From positions 84,583-148,582 of the forward strand of contig NW_003101653.1 of the NCBI RefSeq assembly GCF_000003855.2: 64,000 bases of DNA. The letters run 5' to 3'. Origin of the DNA: Blastomyces gilchristii SLH14081. Its lineage: Eukaryota; Ascomycota; Eurotiomycetes; Onygenales; Ajellomycetaceae. Of this stretch, positions 10,663-23,214 are shown in pieces. The translations under genes were made by a program, and so were the position numbers. The notes beneath the pieces are model-generated. The model searched no databases, was not told the origin of the DNA, and was given only the letters and a program-made list of their open reading frames with translations. The stretch's first letter is position 1. Each line of letters starts with the position of its first letter.

Positions 10663-13595
10663 CTGTAGATAATCTTATAAATCTTATATAAATAAGACAA
10701 CAGAATTAAATAACTGCAGTTAATATTATATAATTTCTTATTATATCTATCTCTGTATAAAGAGATACTATAAGAAATGAGTTACAGAAATATCAGAAGA
10801 AAGTTAAATATATATTAAATATTAAATCAGTAACTATATTTGATAACTTTAATTATAAAGTCTGATATATTAGTATATTAATTAATACAGAAGTTATTAA
10901 TAAAATTAATATTTTATTAAAGACTTAATAAGAATTCTCTTTTATATATTATATTAATTCTGAGAAGTGAAAGATCTATTTCAAATCTCTATATAAATAT
11001 ATACTGTTAAGTTTTATTAGAAATGTTTAAATCATAATTAAAATCTTGAAAGCTGATAATACTATAACAGTATAAGATAAGATTAATATTAAATATATAA
11101 TATCACTGACTGAAGAATATATTAATATCTTTAAGAAGTGAATAAAATTATAAGTTAAGAATGATAATTATCTTACTTTTCAGAGATGTTTTCACTATTT
11201 TATTATCTATTATAGAGAGCTCTGTCAGAGTACTGAGAATGTATATTATAATCTTTTTCTCAATAATCTATAAGATTATTAAAAACTGTTTATTAAGATA
11301 TATCTGAATGAGTTTTTCTTCACTGATCAAGAACTTATTATTAATATTAATATTAATAATTTAATAAAGTAACTGATCAATTATACATTTAAGAAGATTA
11401 TTACTAAGTGAAAAAAGCAGTCTCAGACTGATTCTATAACTGTAAAAAAGAATAAGAATAAAGATGAGAATAAAAACACATCTATATAAAAGTACACTCA
11501 CTGTAAAAGATATGAATATACTATTAACAGATATTTTATCTTACACTCTGATAAAAAGAAAAAGAAGATAAATAAGAAGAATAATAATAAAAAGAAAGAG
11601 AAGAAGAATAACTTAATAAGTTTTTAATTAACAGTAAATACAGTAATTATAAAGATTGAGTTCTATTTCTCTTTCACAGTCACTGAAAAATCATTCTCTA
11701 AATCTTGATATTTAAATATATATATAAGTCTGAATATGATGAATAAGCTTTATTCTTTTTTAAATATTAAATCTTTTAATAATAACATCTCTGTCAATTC
11801 TGCAACTGAGAAAACTGAGTTTATTAAGAAGATTAAAACTATTATCTTAAAGATTGAGAGTAATGATGTTAACTTACAGAATATTCACTATATTTCTAAT
11901 ATTATAGTTAATCTGCTCCCATTTATAAAGCTTAAAGATCAGAGATTTTAATTTATATTATTTTTTACTATTCTCTTATTTTTCATTTACAGAGCTCTGA
12001 ATAATGTTATTTTTCATATAGTTCAGATCACTTATAACAAAATATACAGAGTTATTGAATGAGAGTTTAATAAGAATCTCAATTATCTGAATAAGAAAGT
12101 CAAGTATATTATAATATCTTATAAGTATAATTTTAACTGAAAAGTTGATTTTTCTATGACTGTTATTACTACTGTTGATAACATTGATTCTATAGATATA
12201 AAAACAGAGATATTAAAGATATCAAAGACTCTTTTGAATTAATACTATAATATCAGTTATATTCACACTGATGCTATAATTACTATAATCAAGAATTCTT
12301 ATACTAAAGTTACAATTAAAGATTCTAAGATCAAGTTCTTTTATAAGAAATATGTCAAGATAGATATAATATAAGATTATTTAAAAACACTAATATCTGA
12401 ATCTATTTAACTTATTAAGAAGATTTATATTAATCTTGTAAATAATGAATATACATTGAAAAATCTCTCTGATTATCTCTTAGAGTCTTATCAGAAAATT
12501 AAATACTGAATATTTATCATCTGTGATATAACTTGCTATTATTGAGTATATTTTTTAAAGTTCAAGAATGAGGCTGTTCAATACTTTGAGTTATGACTCA
12601 GATTTATAAGTAATCTCAGATATACAGCTCCTACTTTTCTATAGACTGATATTAATAATGTTTTTTAATTCATATATATACATACAGTTATGAATTTATA
12701 TAATATTAAATAAGAATTAATGACATCTCATTCATCACATTAAGATAGAGTTTTCAAATATGAGATTTATACTATTATAAGACAGGTTAGAGCTACTCTT
12801 TTAAAAGATAATCTCTCTAAGAAGTTCTGAATAGATATTCTAGAGACAGTGATTATAATAATTAATAATACTTTTATATCTATAGTTCTTTATAACTTGA
12901 AATTTTGATTCTCTACTGCAGAGACTTCTGTGATTTCAAGTTCATATGAGATTTTTTAATATGTACTTATAAACACTCTACTGATTGTGAGGCATTTTCA
13001 CTGATTAAGTACAGAGGTTTTTATTCACATGTATGAATCTTAGAAGTCTGCAGATAAGCTCTCTTCATATGTTAATTTCTATTATATTATTAAATTCAGT
13101 GATGCATTGATATATTATCTATGAAATTCTGAATCTGACAAGATTATTGTCAGTAGTGATATAAGGTTTCTGATTACTGAAAAATCAGAATTAGCTATAT
13201 CTGTGACACTTATTAATTATATTACTGAGTCAGAACCTGACATTTATCTGATTGATAATGAAGATACTTCTGATATTAATGATCTGAATTCTACATAATT
13301 ACAGCCTGTGAAAATGCTGACTATATATACTCTGAGCTCTATTACAGATAACCTCTCAAAGTTCTACAAGAATGTCACATCTCAGTCAGAGAGAGTAGAA
13401 GATTATTGAAAGAAGTTTATATAATATAAAATTACTGATCTGAAGAGATATAATATATGAAGTTTGATCTCTAGATCTGATATCTCAAAGAGTGAATTAA
13501 TTACTTCAGACTATTGAGTGTTTCTTGAGAAAGATAGATCTGTGAATCTGAATACTAATTCTGATGATATTTTTAGAAAATCATGTTAAGTGATT
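10663..13595 (+). pseudogene. Copia copy 2 gag and integrase region, degenerate
   Basis: Colinear with 50935-53870 of copy 3. A CCHC zinc-knuckle relic can be recognised near 11500-11545: pattern C..C....H....C with cysteines and the histidine partly replaced (TGT to TAT type), followed by a lysine-rich tail. Further on (about 12640-13260) the integrase C-terminal pattern is visible: a RATLLKDN...KKF..DVLETVI..IN.T stretch and then the 'D..IYRLW'-type segment. Stops are frequent. The frame is interrupted at 13595 by the LINE and resumes at 20561. Confidence 0.7.
13582..13595. repeat. LINE B target-site duplication (left)
   Basis: CATGTTAAGTGATT, repeated exactly at 20561-20574. It defines both ends of LINE B. 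Confidence 0.9.
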
Positions 13596-13654
13596 ATTAT
13601 TATTATTATTATTCTTCAATTATAGATGTATGCAGTCAGAGGCTATGACATCTA

Positions 13655-13677
13655 CCTGAGAACTAAAAGTTCTCAGG
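13655..13677. repeat. LINE 3' UTR hairpin (copy B)
   Basis: Perfect 9-bp stem CCTGAGAAC/GTTCTCAGG with loop TAAAA, about 45 bp from the (ATT)n tail. The equivalent hairpin in copy C (24906-24928) has the same stem but the loop TTTTA. Confidence 0.85.
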
Positions 13678-13972
13678 GTTTTTCCTATATCTATAAAGTT
13701 AACTATTATACATTCACCAATTTCAGATATGCAAAATCAGAAAATTCCAGCTCAGAATATAAAAACTGTTTACAAATTGCAGTGTTTTAACATCTTCTGA
13801 TACTTTGAAATCATTTGACAATATCATGACAAAAGAAAAGAGAACACAGTCTTAAAGATAGACACATTAAATAGATAGATAGAAAAGAATAGAAAGAAAA
13901 AAGTAAAGTAAAATAAAGAGAGACTGTAATGAAACAAATTATCAAAAGATAGTATATAGCTATTTTAACAGA

Positions 13973-16900
13973 CTATATCTGATTAATTTCCTCCTCTTCA
14001 TATTCAGATATTTCTGAATTCAGCTATTTTCTTGTAGCTGCTTGAGTTTCTGATAGAAAGTCTATTAAGTATTTAATTCCTGTCTCAGTTGAGAATAAGA
14101 ATCTCATATTTAATTGATGTAGATCATACTTCTCTTTCAATCTGACTCTGAGACTATTGTATAATGTACAGTGCATTACAATATGCTCAGAATTCTCATT
14201 TGCATTGCAGAATGAGCATTTTATTGAATCAAATCTATCATCAAATCTTTGTATATAAGATTTGAAATAGCCATGTTCTAGTTTCAGCTGTATTATAGAT
14301 GAGAATATTTTCTTTTTACATTTAATTAAACAAGATTTTCACTTGGGTTTTGTTTCAAATCTTGAATAATGTATACTCTTCTTTTATTTCTATCAGCTTT
14401 CATTTCACTTGTCTTACCAAGATTCTTTTATTTTTCTCTTTATAAAAGATCAGGATATAATTTTTTGAATAGATCTGCTTAGTTCTGAACCTTTTTTTAC
14501 AGCTGAATCAGTCAATTCATTATCATGAATATTCATATGAGCAGGAACTCAGTGTAGATGAATTATCAGCTTTGATATTCTTCTCTTTTGAATTTTTAAA
14601 ACAGAGTTTAAGATCAGTTCAAGATTCATTTGATCATTATAAATCTGACTATTTCTAAGTCTTTTTAAAGCAGCTTGACTATTAGAGAATATTCATATCT
14701 CTTTCAAACTATTTTCTCTTTTATAAGATTTTATTTCAATAAGTATGAAAGCTTTCACTATTATAAATAGTTAAGCATCAAAGACTTCAGATTCACAGCC
14801 TAAATGTCAGAAATCTGAGATAAAATTAATATTGTCTTCAGTATAAGCAATGCCTGCATCTAATCTATGCAAATTCTCATTTTTTGAGTCATCTGAATAA
14901 ATCAGAATAGAGTCTTTTATATTAATTGTAGAAATTTTCTTTAAATGCTGTTCATATTCTTTCTCTTTAAATAGTTCACTTATTTGTAAGTCTATAAGAG
15001 ATTCAAGATTTTCTCTTCAGAGAGATAACTTCTCATGATCAACTTTTTCAATATTTAAAGAAGAAAATTGATTTTTAATCAGTGAGCATAGTCTGTACAG
15101 TTGAGAAGACATTTTCTTTAAAGAATTATTTTCATTTCAATCAAGAAATCTATTTCAATTCAGTTCATTTCCAGAGTTAATTGATAGAAATGAAGAAGAG
15201 ACTCTTTCTCTGATTATATGATTTAAGCTCATCTTTATAACTCTCAGAGCATAGTTCATACAGGCCTTTTCAAATCTAATAGCAGAAGGAAAAATTGAAG
15301 CTTCAATTTTCATTGCTTTAATAGAAGATGATTTGAATACTCTCAGAATTCTTCTTAAAGCTCTGTTTTACAGACTTTGAAAGAGTTCAGTGAAATTTTC
15401 TTGATTATTTCACTAAACTTAAACTTCATAATCAGCTACTGAGGTAATACAGGCTATATATAACTGTCTCATAGCCTGGAAGAATAGACCTCTCTCTGTA
15501 TTTAATAGTCTGATAATGTTGTTCAATAGTCTTTCTGTCTTGACAGTTCTTTGTTGAATATGATATTTAAAATTCAACTTGAAGTTTAACTATACTTCTA
15601 ATCATTTGACATTTAAACTGGGTTTAATTGCTCTATTTAAAAGAGTTAGAAATAGTTCTTTCTCATTGAATCTAGAAAAGAAATGAATTAACTCAGTTTT
15701 ATTCATATTAAATTAAATTTGATTGATATCTGCTCTGACAAAGATTTTCTTTACAGCTTTTTCAATCACTTTCAAATTCTCTTTGATACTTTTTGAGCTG
15801 TAGACTAGATCAACATCATCTACATAACTCAGAGATTACACTATTTTCATATTTCTATCTTTGAATAGATATACAGTGTATATTATAAATAAAATGAGTG
15901 AGATTGACAATTTCTACAGTACTTCTATTTTTATCTCAGTCTTATCTTATTTCATTTCATCAAAGAAAAGTTGTATGATTCTTTTAGACATAAAACAGTT
16001 AACTCATTTTATTAGAGAAAGTGATAGTTTTAACATCTTCAAAGTCTGAATTAACTTTAACTTTGAAACATGATCAAATGCTTCTTTTATATCAATAAAA
16101 ACTGCAGTTGAGACCAGATCTTCATACTTTGCTATTTAAATATCATGAACAACTGAGAGATCAGTGTCAATTGTAGAACATTGTTTTCTATCTCTCATTT
16201 GTTCACTGAATAAAAGAGAGTTATTAATAGAGCTTATAAAAGATAGTTGAGTAGCTATTATCTTTTTCAAAACCTTTTCTAGACAGTTTAATAGAGATAT
16301 TACTCTATATGACTTAGGAATTGAAGTTTTTCTATTAGGTTTTACAAGAATTACTTCAGTGACTTCTCTCCAGCATTCAGAATGATATTCATTTTTCAAG
16401 AGATTGAAAAAGAGCTCAAAATACTCATTCTTTAAGTAGGAATATGTATTTTGAATAATCAAGTGATTAATTGAATCAGGCCCTGCAGCAGTTTTAACAG
16501 AACTTGAGAAGATAGCTGACTCTAATTCATCTTATGTAAGATCAGGCCATTCCCAGTCATTTTCATCAATGTAGTTGAGAAGTGATATATTCTCTTTCTC
16601 TGAATCTGAATCTGATGAGATTTGAAAGAGAATTCTCATGAAAGTGTGACATTTTTTCTCAAAAGAGTTTGCTGTATATAATTCATTCTGAAACTCATAT
16701 TCTAAGACTGAAAGTTTTGCTACACTTCTTGTTTTAGTATAGTTAAAAGCTTTAAAAACTTCCTTTTCTGATACTTCTTTAAGAAATTTATTTCAGCAGT
16801 CTGTTTTAACTCTTTTAATATCTGAAAAATATTTATTTCTGACAGCTTTGAACTCTTTATCAGATATTATATCATTCTTTCAATCTCTTCTAGCAGCAGC

Positions 16901-17929
16901 TAATTCTTTTCTTTTAGATGAGATATTCTCATTTCATTAAGGTTTTGAATACTCAGAAGATTTTCTCTTTGAAATATTATCTCTAACACTTGTTAGAATA
17001 ATAGATGTAATAAGCTTCACTCTATTCTTAAGCATTTCATTTGACATATCTTGATCAGAATTTCAATATAGCTCACTCTGTCTTTCAGATTTTAACAGTT
17101 TTATGCTTTCTTCAACTGCTTTTCAATCAGCTTTTTCAAAGTTAAACTGATTAGAGAGAAGAGGGTTTGCACTCATTTATTTTTCACTCAGTTCAATATT
17201 GAATTGAATAATCTCATGATCTGATTCTGATGTCTCATTTGAATTAATAAACTAGTTTACAAGTCTTTTTTTCATTAAATTTTGTGATATGAAGATTAGA
17301 TCTATAATAGATTTCTGTTTCATGTCTTTTCTAAAGAATGTTTGTTGATCAGACTTATTAACTAAATCTATTAAATGCTCAAAGATTCATTTAATCAGAT
17401 TATCAGCTCTTACTACTCTCTTGCATTCTGAATTTCATCAGAGATGATGTGCATTGAAATCTCCTATAATTATAGAGTTTCTTAATGAAGTTATGATCAG
17501 AAATTCTCTATCAATTGTTCAGATATTGTTATTTTTCTTCAATGACTTTTCATTATAGATATTTATGAGCTGTATGATATCAAACTCATTCTCTTTATCT
17601 ATAATATCACTCACTGGAATATCAGGGTCAGACATGATATCAAATCTTAGATTAAATTAATATCTTGATCTCTTTCTTTCATAGATCACTACTCTTGACT
17701 TTATCTCAGACTTTTGAGATAGAAAGCAGTAGTCACTTGAATGAGAAATAATGTATTTTTACTCAGCATCAAAATTCAGTTCCTGAAGTAGTAGAAAATT
17801 AACTTTTTATTCAAATTCAATTTAAAGACAAGAATAAATACAATTTGAGTTTCTATTCATATTATTATAAATAAATGTGATTTTTGAAGAGTTTTTAAAC
17901 TTTTTTTATTATTTTTATTATATATTCAT
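13973..17929 (-). pseudogene. LINE B ORF2: endonuclease, reverse transcriptase, RNase H
   Basis: The minus strand starts at ATG 17929 (MNI, then RIP stops where Gln codons were) and ends at a TAG at 13973-13975, about 1,318 codons. In order: an APE-type endonuclease region (a GDFNAHH-like motif near 17470), RT with the AAGPDSINHLII stretch (about 16435-16490) and PN..SIPKSYRVISLL (about 16280-16350), then RNase H (WVPAHMNIHDNELTDSAAK counterpart near 14480-14560), and a C-terminal C..C...E..H....C knuckle near 14160-14230. Multiple stops make it non-functional. ORF2 starts 29 bp after the ORF1 stop. Confidence 0.82.
17906..17919. other. Empty SINE target site in LINE B
   Basis: TTATTATTTTTATT here corresponds to TTGTTGTTTTTGTT in LINE C (29152-29165 and 29540-29553) after G-to-A changes. 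No SINE is inserted at this position in LINE B. Confidence 0.75.
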
Positions 17930-17958
17930 ACTAAAAGAGAGTAGAGATTGAGCAGAAT

Positions 17959-19563
17959 CTAATTACTATCATCAGATAGTAGATTATAACTATTTTGAAA
18001 AGTAGGAATCTCAACTGCTTTCATTATATCTAGTTTATTATCAGAGTCATTTCTCAATTCTCTAATATTAACAGGAGTTTGAGGATTCAAATTCTGTTTA
18101 CATTTAGCTGGAAAATTGAAGTTTGAAGATTTAAATAGTTGAGAGTTTCTTCTTTTTGAGCTTGCAGTTGTAGATTTACTGACTTGACTCTTCTCTTCAG
18201 TTTTAGATTGACTTTGAGCTTCATCTTTTCTTCAGTTCTTTTGAGTTCTTGAAGCAAACATACACTCTTTTGAGCTAGATGCATGTTTTTCTTTGCAATT
18301 AGAGCACTTAAGCAGAGTATATTGACATATTTCATCTCTTTTTGAGCATGTTTCATATTTATGCTCACTAGTTTTGTGATCTCTGGTACAGAATGCACAT
18401 TTTGAGTCTCTAAAACATAAGATTGCAAAGTATCTATATCTTTGACAGTTTGAACACTGTGTTTGAGCTTTGAGGTTCATTCTTGAGTCTTTGTATTCAT
18501 GAACTCTCATTTTCAAATCTGCTACTCTTACTTCAGAGATCTTTGACTGTTTAAGTGTCTTTGTATATACTAGAATAGAGACATTTCTTCTACTTTGTCT
18601 AAACTCAATTGAATTTAGTCATACAGACTCTTTTCTCAGTTGAATAGAGTTATGTTCTTCTAATTCATTTTTAAGAAGTAGCATTTATTCTTCACAGTCA
18701 AAAATTTCAACTGGAATATCATGAAGAATGAATTTGTCTTACTTTTCATCTCTCTCAGATAGAATTATTGTGTTTAACAAAGATTCTACTGCTGATTTTC
18801 AGAGATTCTTATTCTGAATAAGGAATTCTGCACTGAATTCAGGCATTATAGTCAGAATGATGGAGTTTTCAAAGAATGATGACTCAATTGAAGCTATAAC
18901 TGATTTTTGAACTTCAATATCAGTTATCAACTGAGAAAAGAACTGCTGATTAATTTCATTTCTGATTCTGAAAATGAGATTTGAGTTTAGCTTGTTTCTT
19001 TGTAAGATGTTCTGATTTGAGACTTTGAAAATAAGTCTTTTATTTCTGAAGATTTGAAAGTTTTTCTTCTTTTGCAATTTTTTCTTTACTTTTCTATGAA
19101 TAGAAGTATGTGCATTATTCTTCTCAGTTTTCTCAGGATTTTGAGCAGGTTTTGAGATAGCAGGTTTAGAGACAGCAGATTCAGCTGCTTGAGCATATGA
19201 TTTCTTCTGATTTAAAGAAGAAGAAGAAGAAGAAGCAGAAAAGAAAGAGAAGTAAACTGAAGAGTCAGTAATTGTATTAGAAATTTTCAAAGTTTTTAGA
19301 ACTGTATTTGAGATTTCAAGTTTGAACTTGATCACTTTCTGTAGTTGTCTAGCCTGAGCATGAAGAATTAACAGAACTTCTTCATTCATCTCACTCAGAC
19401 ACTACTTTTCAAGAATTTTACTTGCTTTTTCAAGTTTCTGTATTTCAAGAACTTGTTATTTCTCTATTTCTTCTTTCTTTCTTTCCTTCAGAATTTCAAT
19501 CTCAGGAATAGCAGTTGAGAAGGCATCTTTTTCCACATCAACTGAGTGTACTTTTAAACTCAT
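17959..19563 (-). pseudogene. LINE B ORF1: nucleic-acid-binding protein with zinc knuckles
   Basis: From ATG 19563 to TAG 17959-17961, about 534 codons. The N-terminal half is coiled-coil-like (EIEILK, KLEKA) and there is a serine-rich stretch. The C-terminal half carries a cysteine cluster at about 18240-18470: CSNC..Y....C, CAFC..DHKT.EH, CSKRDEIC, CSNCKEKH....KEC. This is typical of ORF1 proteins of Tad/I-type LINEs, which coat the LINE RNA. Gly-to-Arg/Glu and Cys-to-Tyr changes in the knuckles fit RIP. In-frame stops are present. Confidence 0.8.
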
Positions 19564-20560
19564 TATTCTTACTCAATGAAAAGTTGATCAGACTGCTTTA
19601 ATTAAGATATTTATTGAACTCTGTTGAATTGAAAAGTTGATCAGACTGTTTCAATTAAGAGATTTCTAAGTCTGTTTTCAATTGAAAAGTTGGTCAGACT
19701 GTTTCAAAAGAAGAATAAAAGACTTTTGTGTATAAAACACCTGATTTTTTTCACACTAGTTCAGTAACTAGGTTAGATTTTTGAAGAGAATCTAATAAAC
19801 TAAAATTGATTTTTAAGATAAATTAATAAAATCTTTACAATCTCTTTCTTGAGATACAGTGAGGAAAAGTATGATATCAATTGATAATAAATTAGATAAT
19901 ATAACAGTTTTTGAGAGAAAAACTGACAAAAAATAAATCAATTTTTTGCAGAGAAATTGATTAAAACTATTCAATTTTATTCTAAATCATTCAATTCTTC
20001 TCACACAACAAGTGTGCAACTCGAATCAGTTAATAAAGAGTGTAAAAAACAATTAAGTATTAATAAAAGCTCTTCAGCCACTGAAAAAGTAATTCTTACT
20101 TAAAAGAATATGAAATTATAACAGAAAACAACTCTGTTTTTAATTCTTTGTAAGAATATTGTATACAACTCAGAGAAAAACACCTTACTTTTTCAAGAGA
20201 AGTAAAAAACTATTTCTAAGATCTTTTTTTTTTTGCATTAACTGCTACAGAACAATGAGATAGAAACTGCTAAGATATGCACTACTGTATACTCTCTATC
20301 AAGACTTTCCCTCTTCAGAGTCTTGATATTATAGAGAATATAAGTCTGTTTCTATATGATAATGTAAATATTGCCAGCGGGATGTAGAGAAACTGGTTAT
20401 TTATATCTCAAAATAGAAGACTTTGTCAATGATTATATCAATATAGAGTTAATTCTCAAATTCAATAGAAACCTAGTGTTGCTGTTCTCAATCCCTTGCA
20501 GAATCTATTGAATATTGATGTATTAAAACTAGATTTAATATATCTCACTGTGCAGGGATC
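19564..20560 (-). promoter_or_regulatory. LINE B 5' UTR/internal promoter region
   Basis: About 1 kb between the LINE 5' end and the ORF1 ATG with no coding signature. Near 19560-19700 there is a short repeated motif (TTTGAAACAGTCTGATCAACTTTTC-like, three imperfect copies). A T10 run lies at about 20225. LINEs of this type have internal promoters, so a regulatory role is inferred only. Confidence 0.4.
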
Positions 20561-20574
20561 CATGTTAAGTGATT

Positions 20575-22036
20575 TATAATAACTGACTTAAGAAGAATTC
20601 TAGAGAAGAGATCTATACTTCTATTATCACTGATACTGCTAATTATAGTCTTTTTATAATAGCAGTACTACACAGTTGAACACTCTGTTAAGTGAATATA
20701 GTAATAACATATTTATGTGAGTATCTTACTAAGAAGGTTTATATAAGATAATTCACTGAATTTGAGACAGGTTCACTGAAAATACTTATCTGTGTGATTG
20801 AGAGTAGTCTATACAGTCTGAACTCTGCAGCAAAGATCTGATATAATTACTTAACAGCTCTGCTGAGTAATCTTGAATTTGCAGTCAGTATCTATGATTC
20901 AGTACTCTGATATTATATATTCAGATATCATCTTTATATAATAATCTATGTTAATAATCTTAACATCATATCTGAAGTCTCTGAGAATGTTGATTCACTA
21001 GTGAGTATACTCACTTACTCAGTGAGAAATTGAAAGTGAAGAACCTATATTAACTAACTAAGTATTTAAGTATGAAAGTCAATTGTTCTGATAAAGGAAT
21101 TAATTTAATATATTATTAATATATTAAATATCTTATTAAAGATTTTTATCTTAATGATGCAGCTGTTATTAAAATACTGATAAAGAATGAATTTCACATT
21201 AATAATTCTTCAATATCTGAGAAAGAGACTGATTTCATAATTCAGTGATATTAATATAGTGTGAGCTGCTTGCAGTATCTTACAGTTAAAATACATTCTA
21301 ATATCACTTACACTGTCTCACTACTCACTCAATGAAATCTTGATTCAACATCTCAATGTTGAAAGAATCTGTTACACATTATATATTATTTGAAAGATAT
21401 AATGAATTTGAGCATTTTCTACAGATGCAGTCTGTATAAGAAGTCTATTTCTCTCAATTTCTTCCATGATTTCTACTTACTCTTCAGCTACTCAGATTCT
21501 GATTGAGCAGGCCTCTTAAATAATAATAGAAAATCAATATTCAGCTATATTTTTAAGCTTACAGACAGTCTGATTTTGTGATAATTAGCAAAGCAATCTT
21601 GTATATCTTTAAGTTTCAATGAGACTGAATATATAACTCTTAGTAAGACAGTCTGTGAAGTAACATGAATTCAGAATCTCATGATTAAGCTTAACTTCAT
21701 TATCACATCTTTAATACAGATTCTTATCAATAATAAGAATATCATAGATCTTATAAAGATAACAGTCATTACACTCTAAAGTAAGCACATTGACACATGT
21801 TTTCATTTTTCACATTGACAGTTGAATCAGAGAATTATTAATTTGAAATATATTCTCATCACTCAGATAACAGTAAATGAACTCACTAAATCTCTAAATA
21901 CTGTGATATTTGCATGATTCATGATTTTGCTAGATCTTACAGATGTAAAAGTTAAAAATGCTTGATTTTACATTTGTATTTGATTTTGACAGACTATCTT
22001 AGTGAATTGAGTGTTTTTGTATATAATTCTTATTAT
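20575..22036 (+). pseudogene. Copia copy 2 reverse transcriptase-RNase H region, degenerate
   Basis: Resumes copia after LINE B and is colinear with 53870-55325 of copy 3. Plus-strand reading shows the copia RT pattern: a VW.SLYSLNS...W yd stretch, an LYIII Y.ND catalytic-type segment (about 20930-20970), and MKVNYSDK(E)INL. The RNase H follows (SIF..YIFKL.DSLI at about 21520-21580, then the K...I.LSE.. segment and LTDNKNI). Stops are frequent. Confidence 0.72.
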
Positions 22037-22044
22037 CTCAAGAG

Positions 22045-22550
22045 TAGACTGGCCGCCGGGACCATGAATTTCATGTTTGGTCTCATTTGGTCTGGTCTCA
22101 TACATTTCTTGGCGTGAATCCCGCTGGGACTGGCTATCAAAAAAACATGTAAAGTGACTATATATCAGATCTTAAAATGAAATCATGACATGAAAAAAAT
22201 GAGAAAGTGATCTCATTTGGTTCTATTTAGTCCCATTCTTGACTTAAAGTTACTATTTTTAGACATTTTAAGGTTTTTTTTAGACTATTTTTAATTTTTT
22301 AAAAAGTAACACTTTTTGATAACACTCAAATGAGATTTAAAGTCATTTAAAGCAATAAAAATAATTTAAATTAAGAAGTGAAAATCATGGTCTCATTTGA
22401 AAAATGTGACAAGAGTAGACAGTAAGTCTCACTGAGACAGTATAGAACTACTATCTAATGTTAAAACCATGTAATGAGATCAGTCAAATTGGTAATGAGA
22501 CTATCAAAAAATCTGGTCCTGGTCTCAGACATGGTCACACGGTCAGTCTA
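22045..22550 (+). mobile_element. hAT-type MITE, copy M1
   Basis: 506 bp bounded by TAGACTGGCCG and CGGTCAGTCTA, with an 8-bp TSD CTCAAGAG at 22037-22044 and 22551-22558. An 8-bp TSD with TAG-type ends identifies the hAT superfamily. The target is the polypurine tract of copia copy 2. No coding capacity. About 75 bp of its left end and 35 bp of its right end match the ends of the large hAT at 37272-43541. Confidence 0.88.
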
Positions 22551-22562
22551 CTCAAGAGAAGG

Positions 22563-22672
22563 TGTTGACTGTTACAGTCATTGCAGTTAGTAATCTCATT
22601 ATATCATGTGATTCATTTCTATATTATGTTCTTATAGATAGATCTATTAATACAATCTTCAACTATTCTACA
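22563..22672 (+). repeat. 3' LTR of copia copy 2
   Basis: 110 bp, TGTTGACTG to TTCTACA, heavily transition-mutated relative to 10100-10209. It is preceded by the degraded purine tract CTCAAGAGAAGG. Confidence 0.85.
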
Positions 22673-22680
22673 TATACTCT

Positions 22681-22723
22681 GTTATTATTATTATTATTAT
22701 TATAATTATTATTATTTCATTAT
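22681..22723. repeat. (TTA)n microsatellite
   Basis: Imperfect TTA trinucleotide run. It may be a LINE or SINE tail relic, but no element follows it that I can identify. Confidence 0.6.
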
Positions 22724-23069
22724 TGTGGCAGATGTATTGCTTGCGAAAACAGAATTTTCCCAGCCTCTCTGAAAATTAGTAGTAAAACACTATAAAAAAG
22801 TCAAAATATTCACCTTTCTCTAGAATCATTCAATTATCATTAAATATGTGTCTTTTTCAATCAATTATCATTCAAATACACATCTTTCTTACCTTTATCA
22901 TCAATATGTCATCTCAAATTAGTGATTTCATCATCAAGATTATACATCTTAAGAATGATTATAAGTCTGCTGAGATTGTACAGAGTATGAATTGCCATCT
23001 GATCACTGTATATTAAATTCAATAAAATCTTCACTGCTTTGAAACTGCTAGAGAATCTTATTCAATATA
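22724..23069 (+). mobile_element. Tc1/mariner fragment, 5' part only
   Basis: Contains ATG 22906 opening a short frame (MSSQISDFIIKI..., about 36 codons). Its SAEIVQSMNCH..TVY.IQ pattern resembles the helix-turn-helix at the N-terminus of fungal Tc1/mariner transposases. The reading stops at a RIP-type TAA. The fragment is cut at 23069 by the LTR that starts at 23070. The left boundary is uncertain. Confidence 0.45.
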
Positions 23070-23214
23070 TGTCGGATTTCCTCTACGGGCTGACCGCTTC
23101 TGCCTAAGCGAGGTGTTCACTGATCACTTGACAAACGCCTATCACATATAAAAAGCCGCACAATAGCTAGTTCTTGATAATATAACCAACTACTCTATTA
23201 TATCACCTTCTTCA
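23070..23214 (+). repeat. LTR of a second LTR-retroelement family
   Basis: About 145 bp, TGTCGGATTTCC to ACCTTCTTCA. It includes a probable TATA box (ATATAAAAAG near 23145). The mutated reverse-strand counterpart is 61039-61180, immediately downstream of a copia-type RNase H, so the family is probably copia. The first ~110 bp are almost unmutated. Confidence 0.68.

Larger units (their letters stand above)
13596..20560 (-). mobile_element. Full-length Tad/I-like LINE (non-LTR retrotransposon), copy B
   Basis: A 6,965-bp minus-strand element with a perfect 14-bp TSD CATGTTAAGTGATT (13582-13595 and 20561-20574), inserted in the integrase-RT interval of copia copy 2. The empty site is preserved in copia copy 3 near 53860. 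The 3' end is an (ATT)n tail on the plus strand at 13596-13612. It has two open reading frames: ORF1 with zinc knuckles, and ORF2 with endonuclease, RT and RNase H. The 5' end reads GGATCCCTGCACAGTGAG. The element is moderately RIP-mutated. Confidence 0.9.
10100..22672 (+). mobile_element. Ty1/copia LTR retrotransposon, copy 2, with nested insertions
   Basis: 110-bp LTRs at 10100-10209 and 22563-22672. The TSD is TGTAC on the left (10095-10099) and TATAC on the right (22673-22677), identical except for one G-to-A change. The 12.6-kb span contains an assembly gap, a complete LINE (13596-20560) and a hAT MITE (22045-22550). Removing these leaves an interior colinear with copy 3. The left LTR is nearly unmutated, while the right LTR and interior are heavily mutated. 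Confidence 0.85.

Noticed and set aside
10248..10700. Long open frames across the N run
   Set aside because: They exist only because N codons carry no stops.
22045..22550. Tc1/mariner-type MITE with TA duplication
   Set aside because: Both ends contain TA, but three copies show 8-bp TSDs outside TAGACTG...CAGTCTA, so they are hAT-type.
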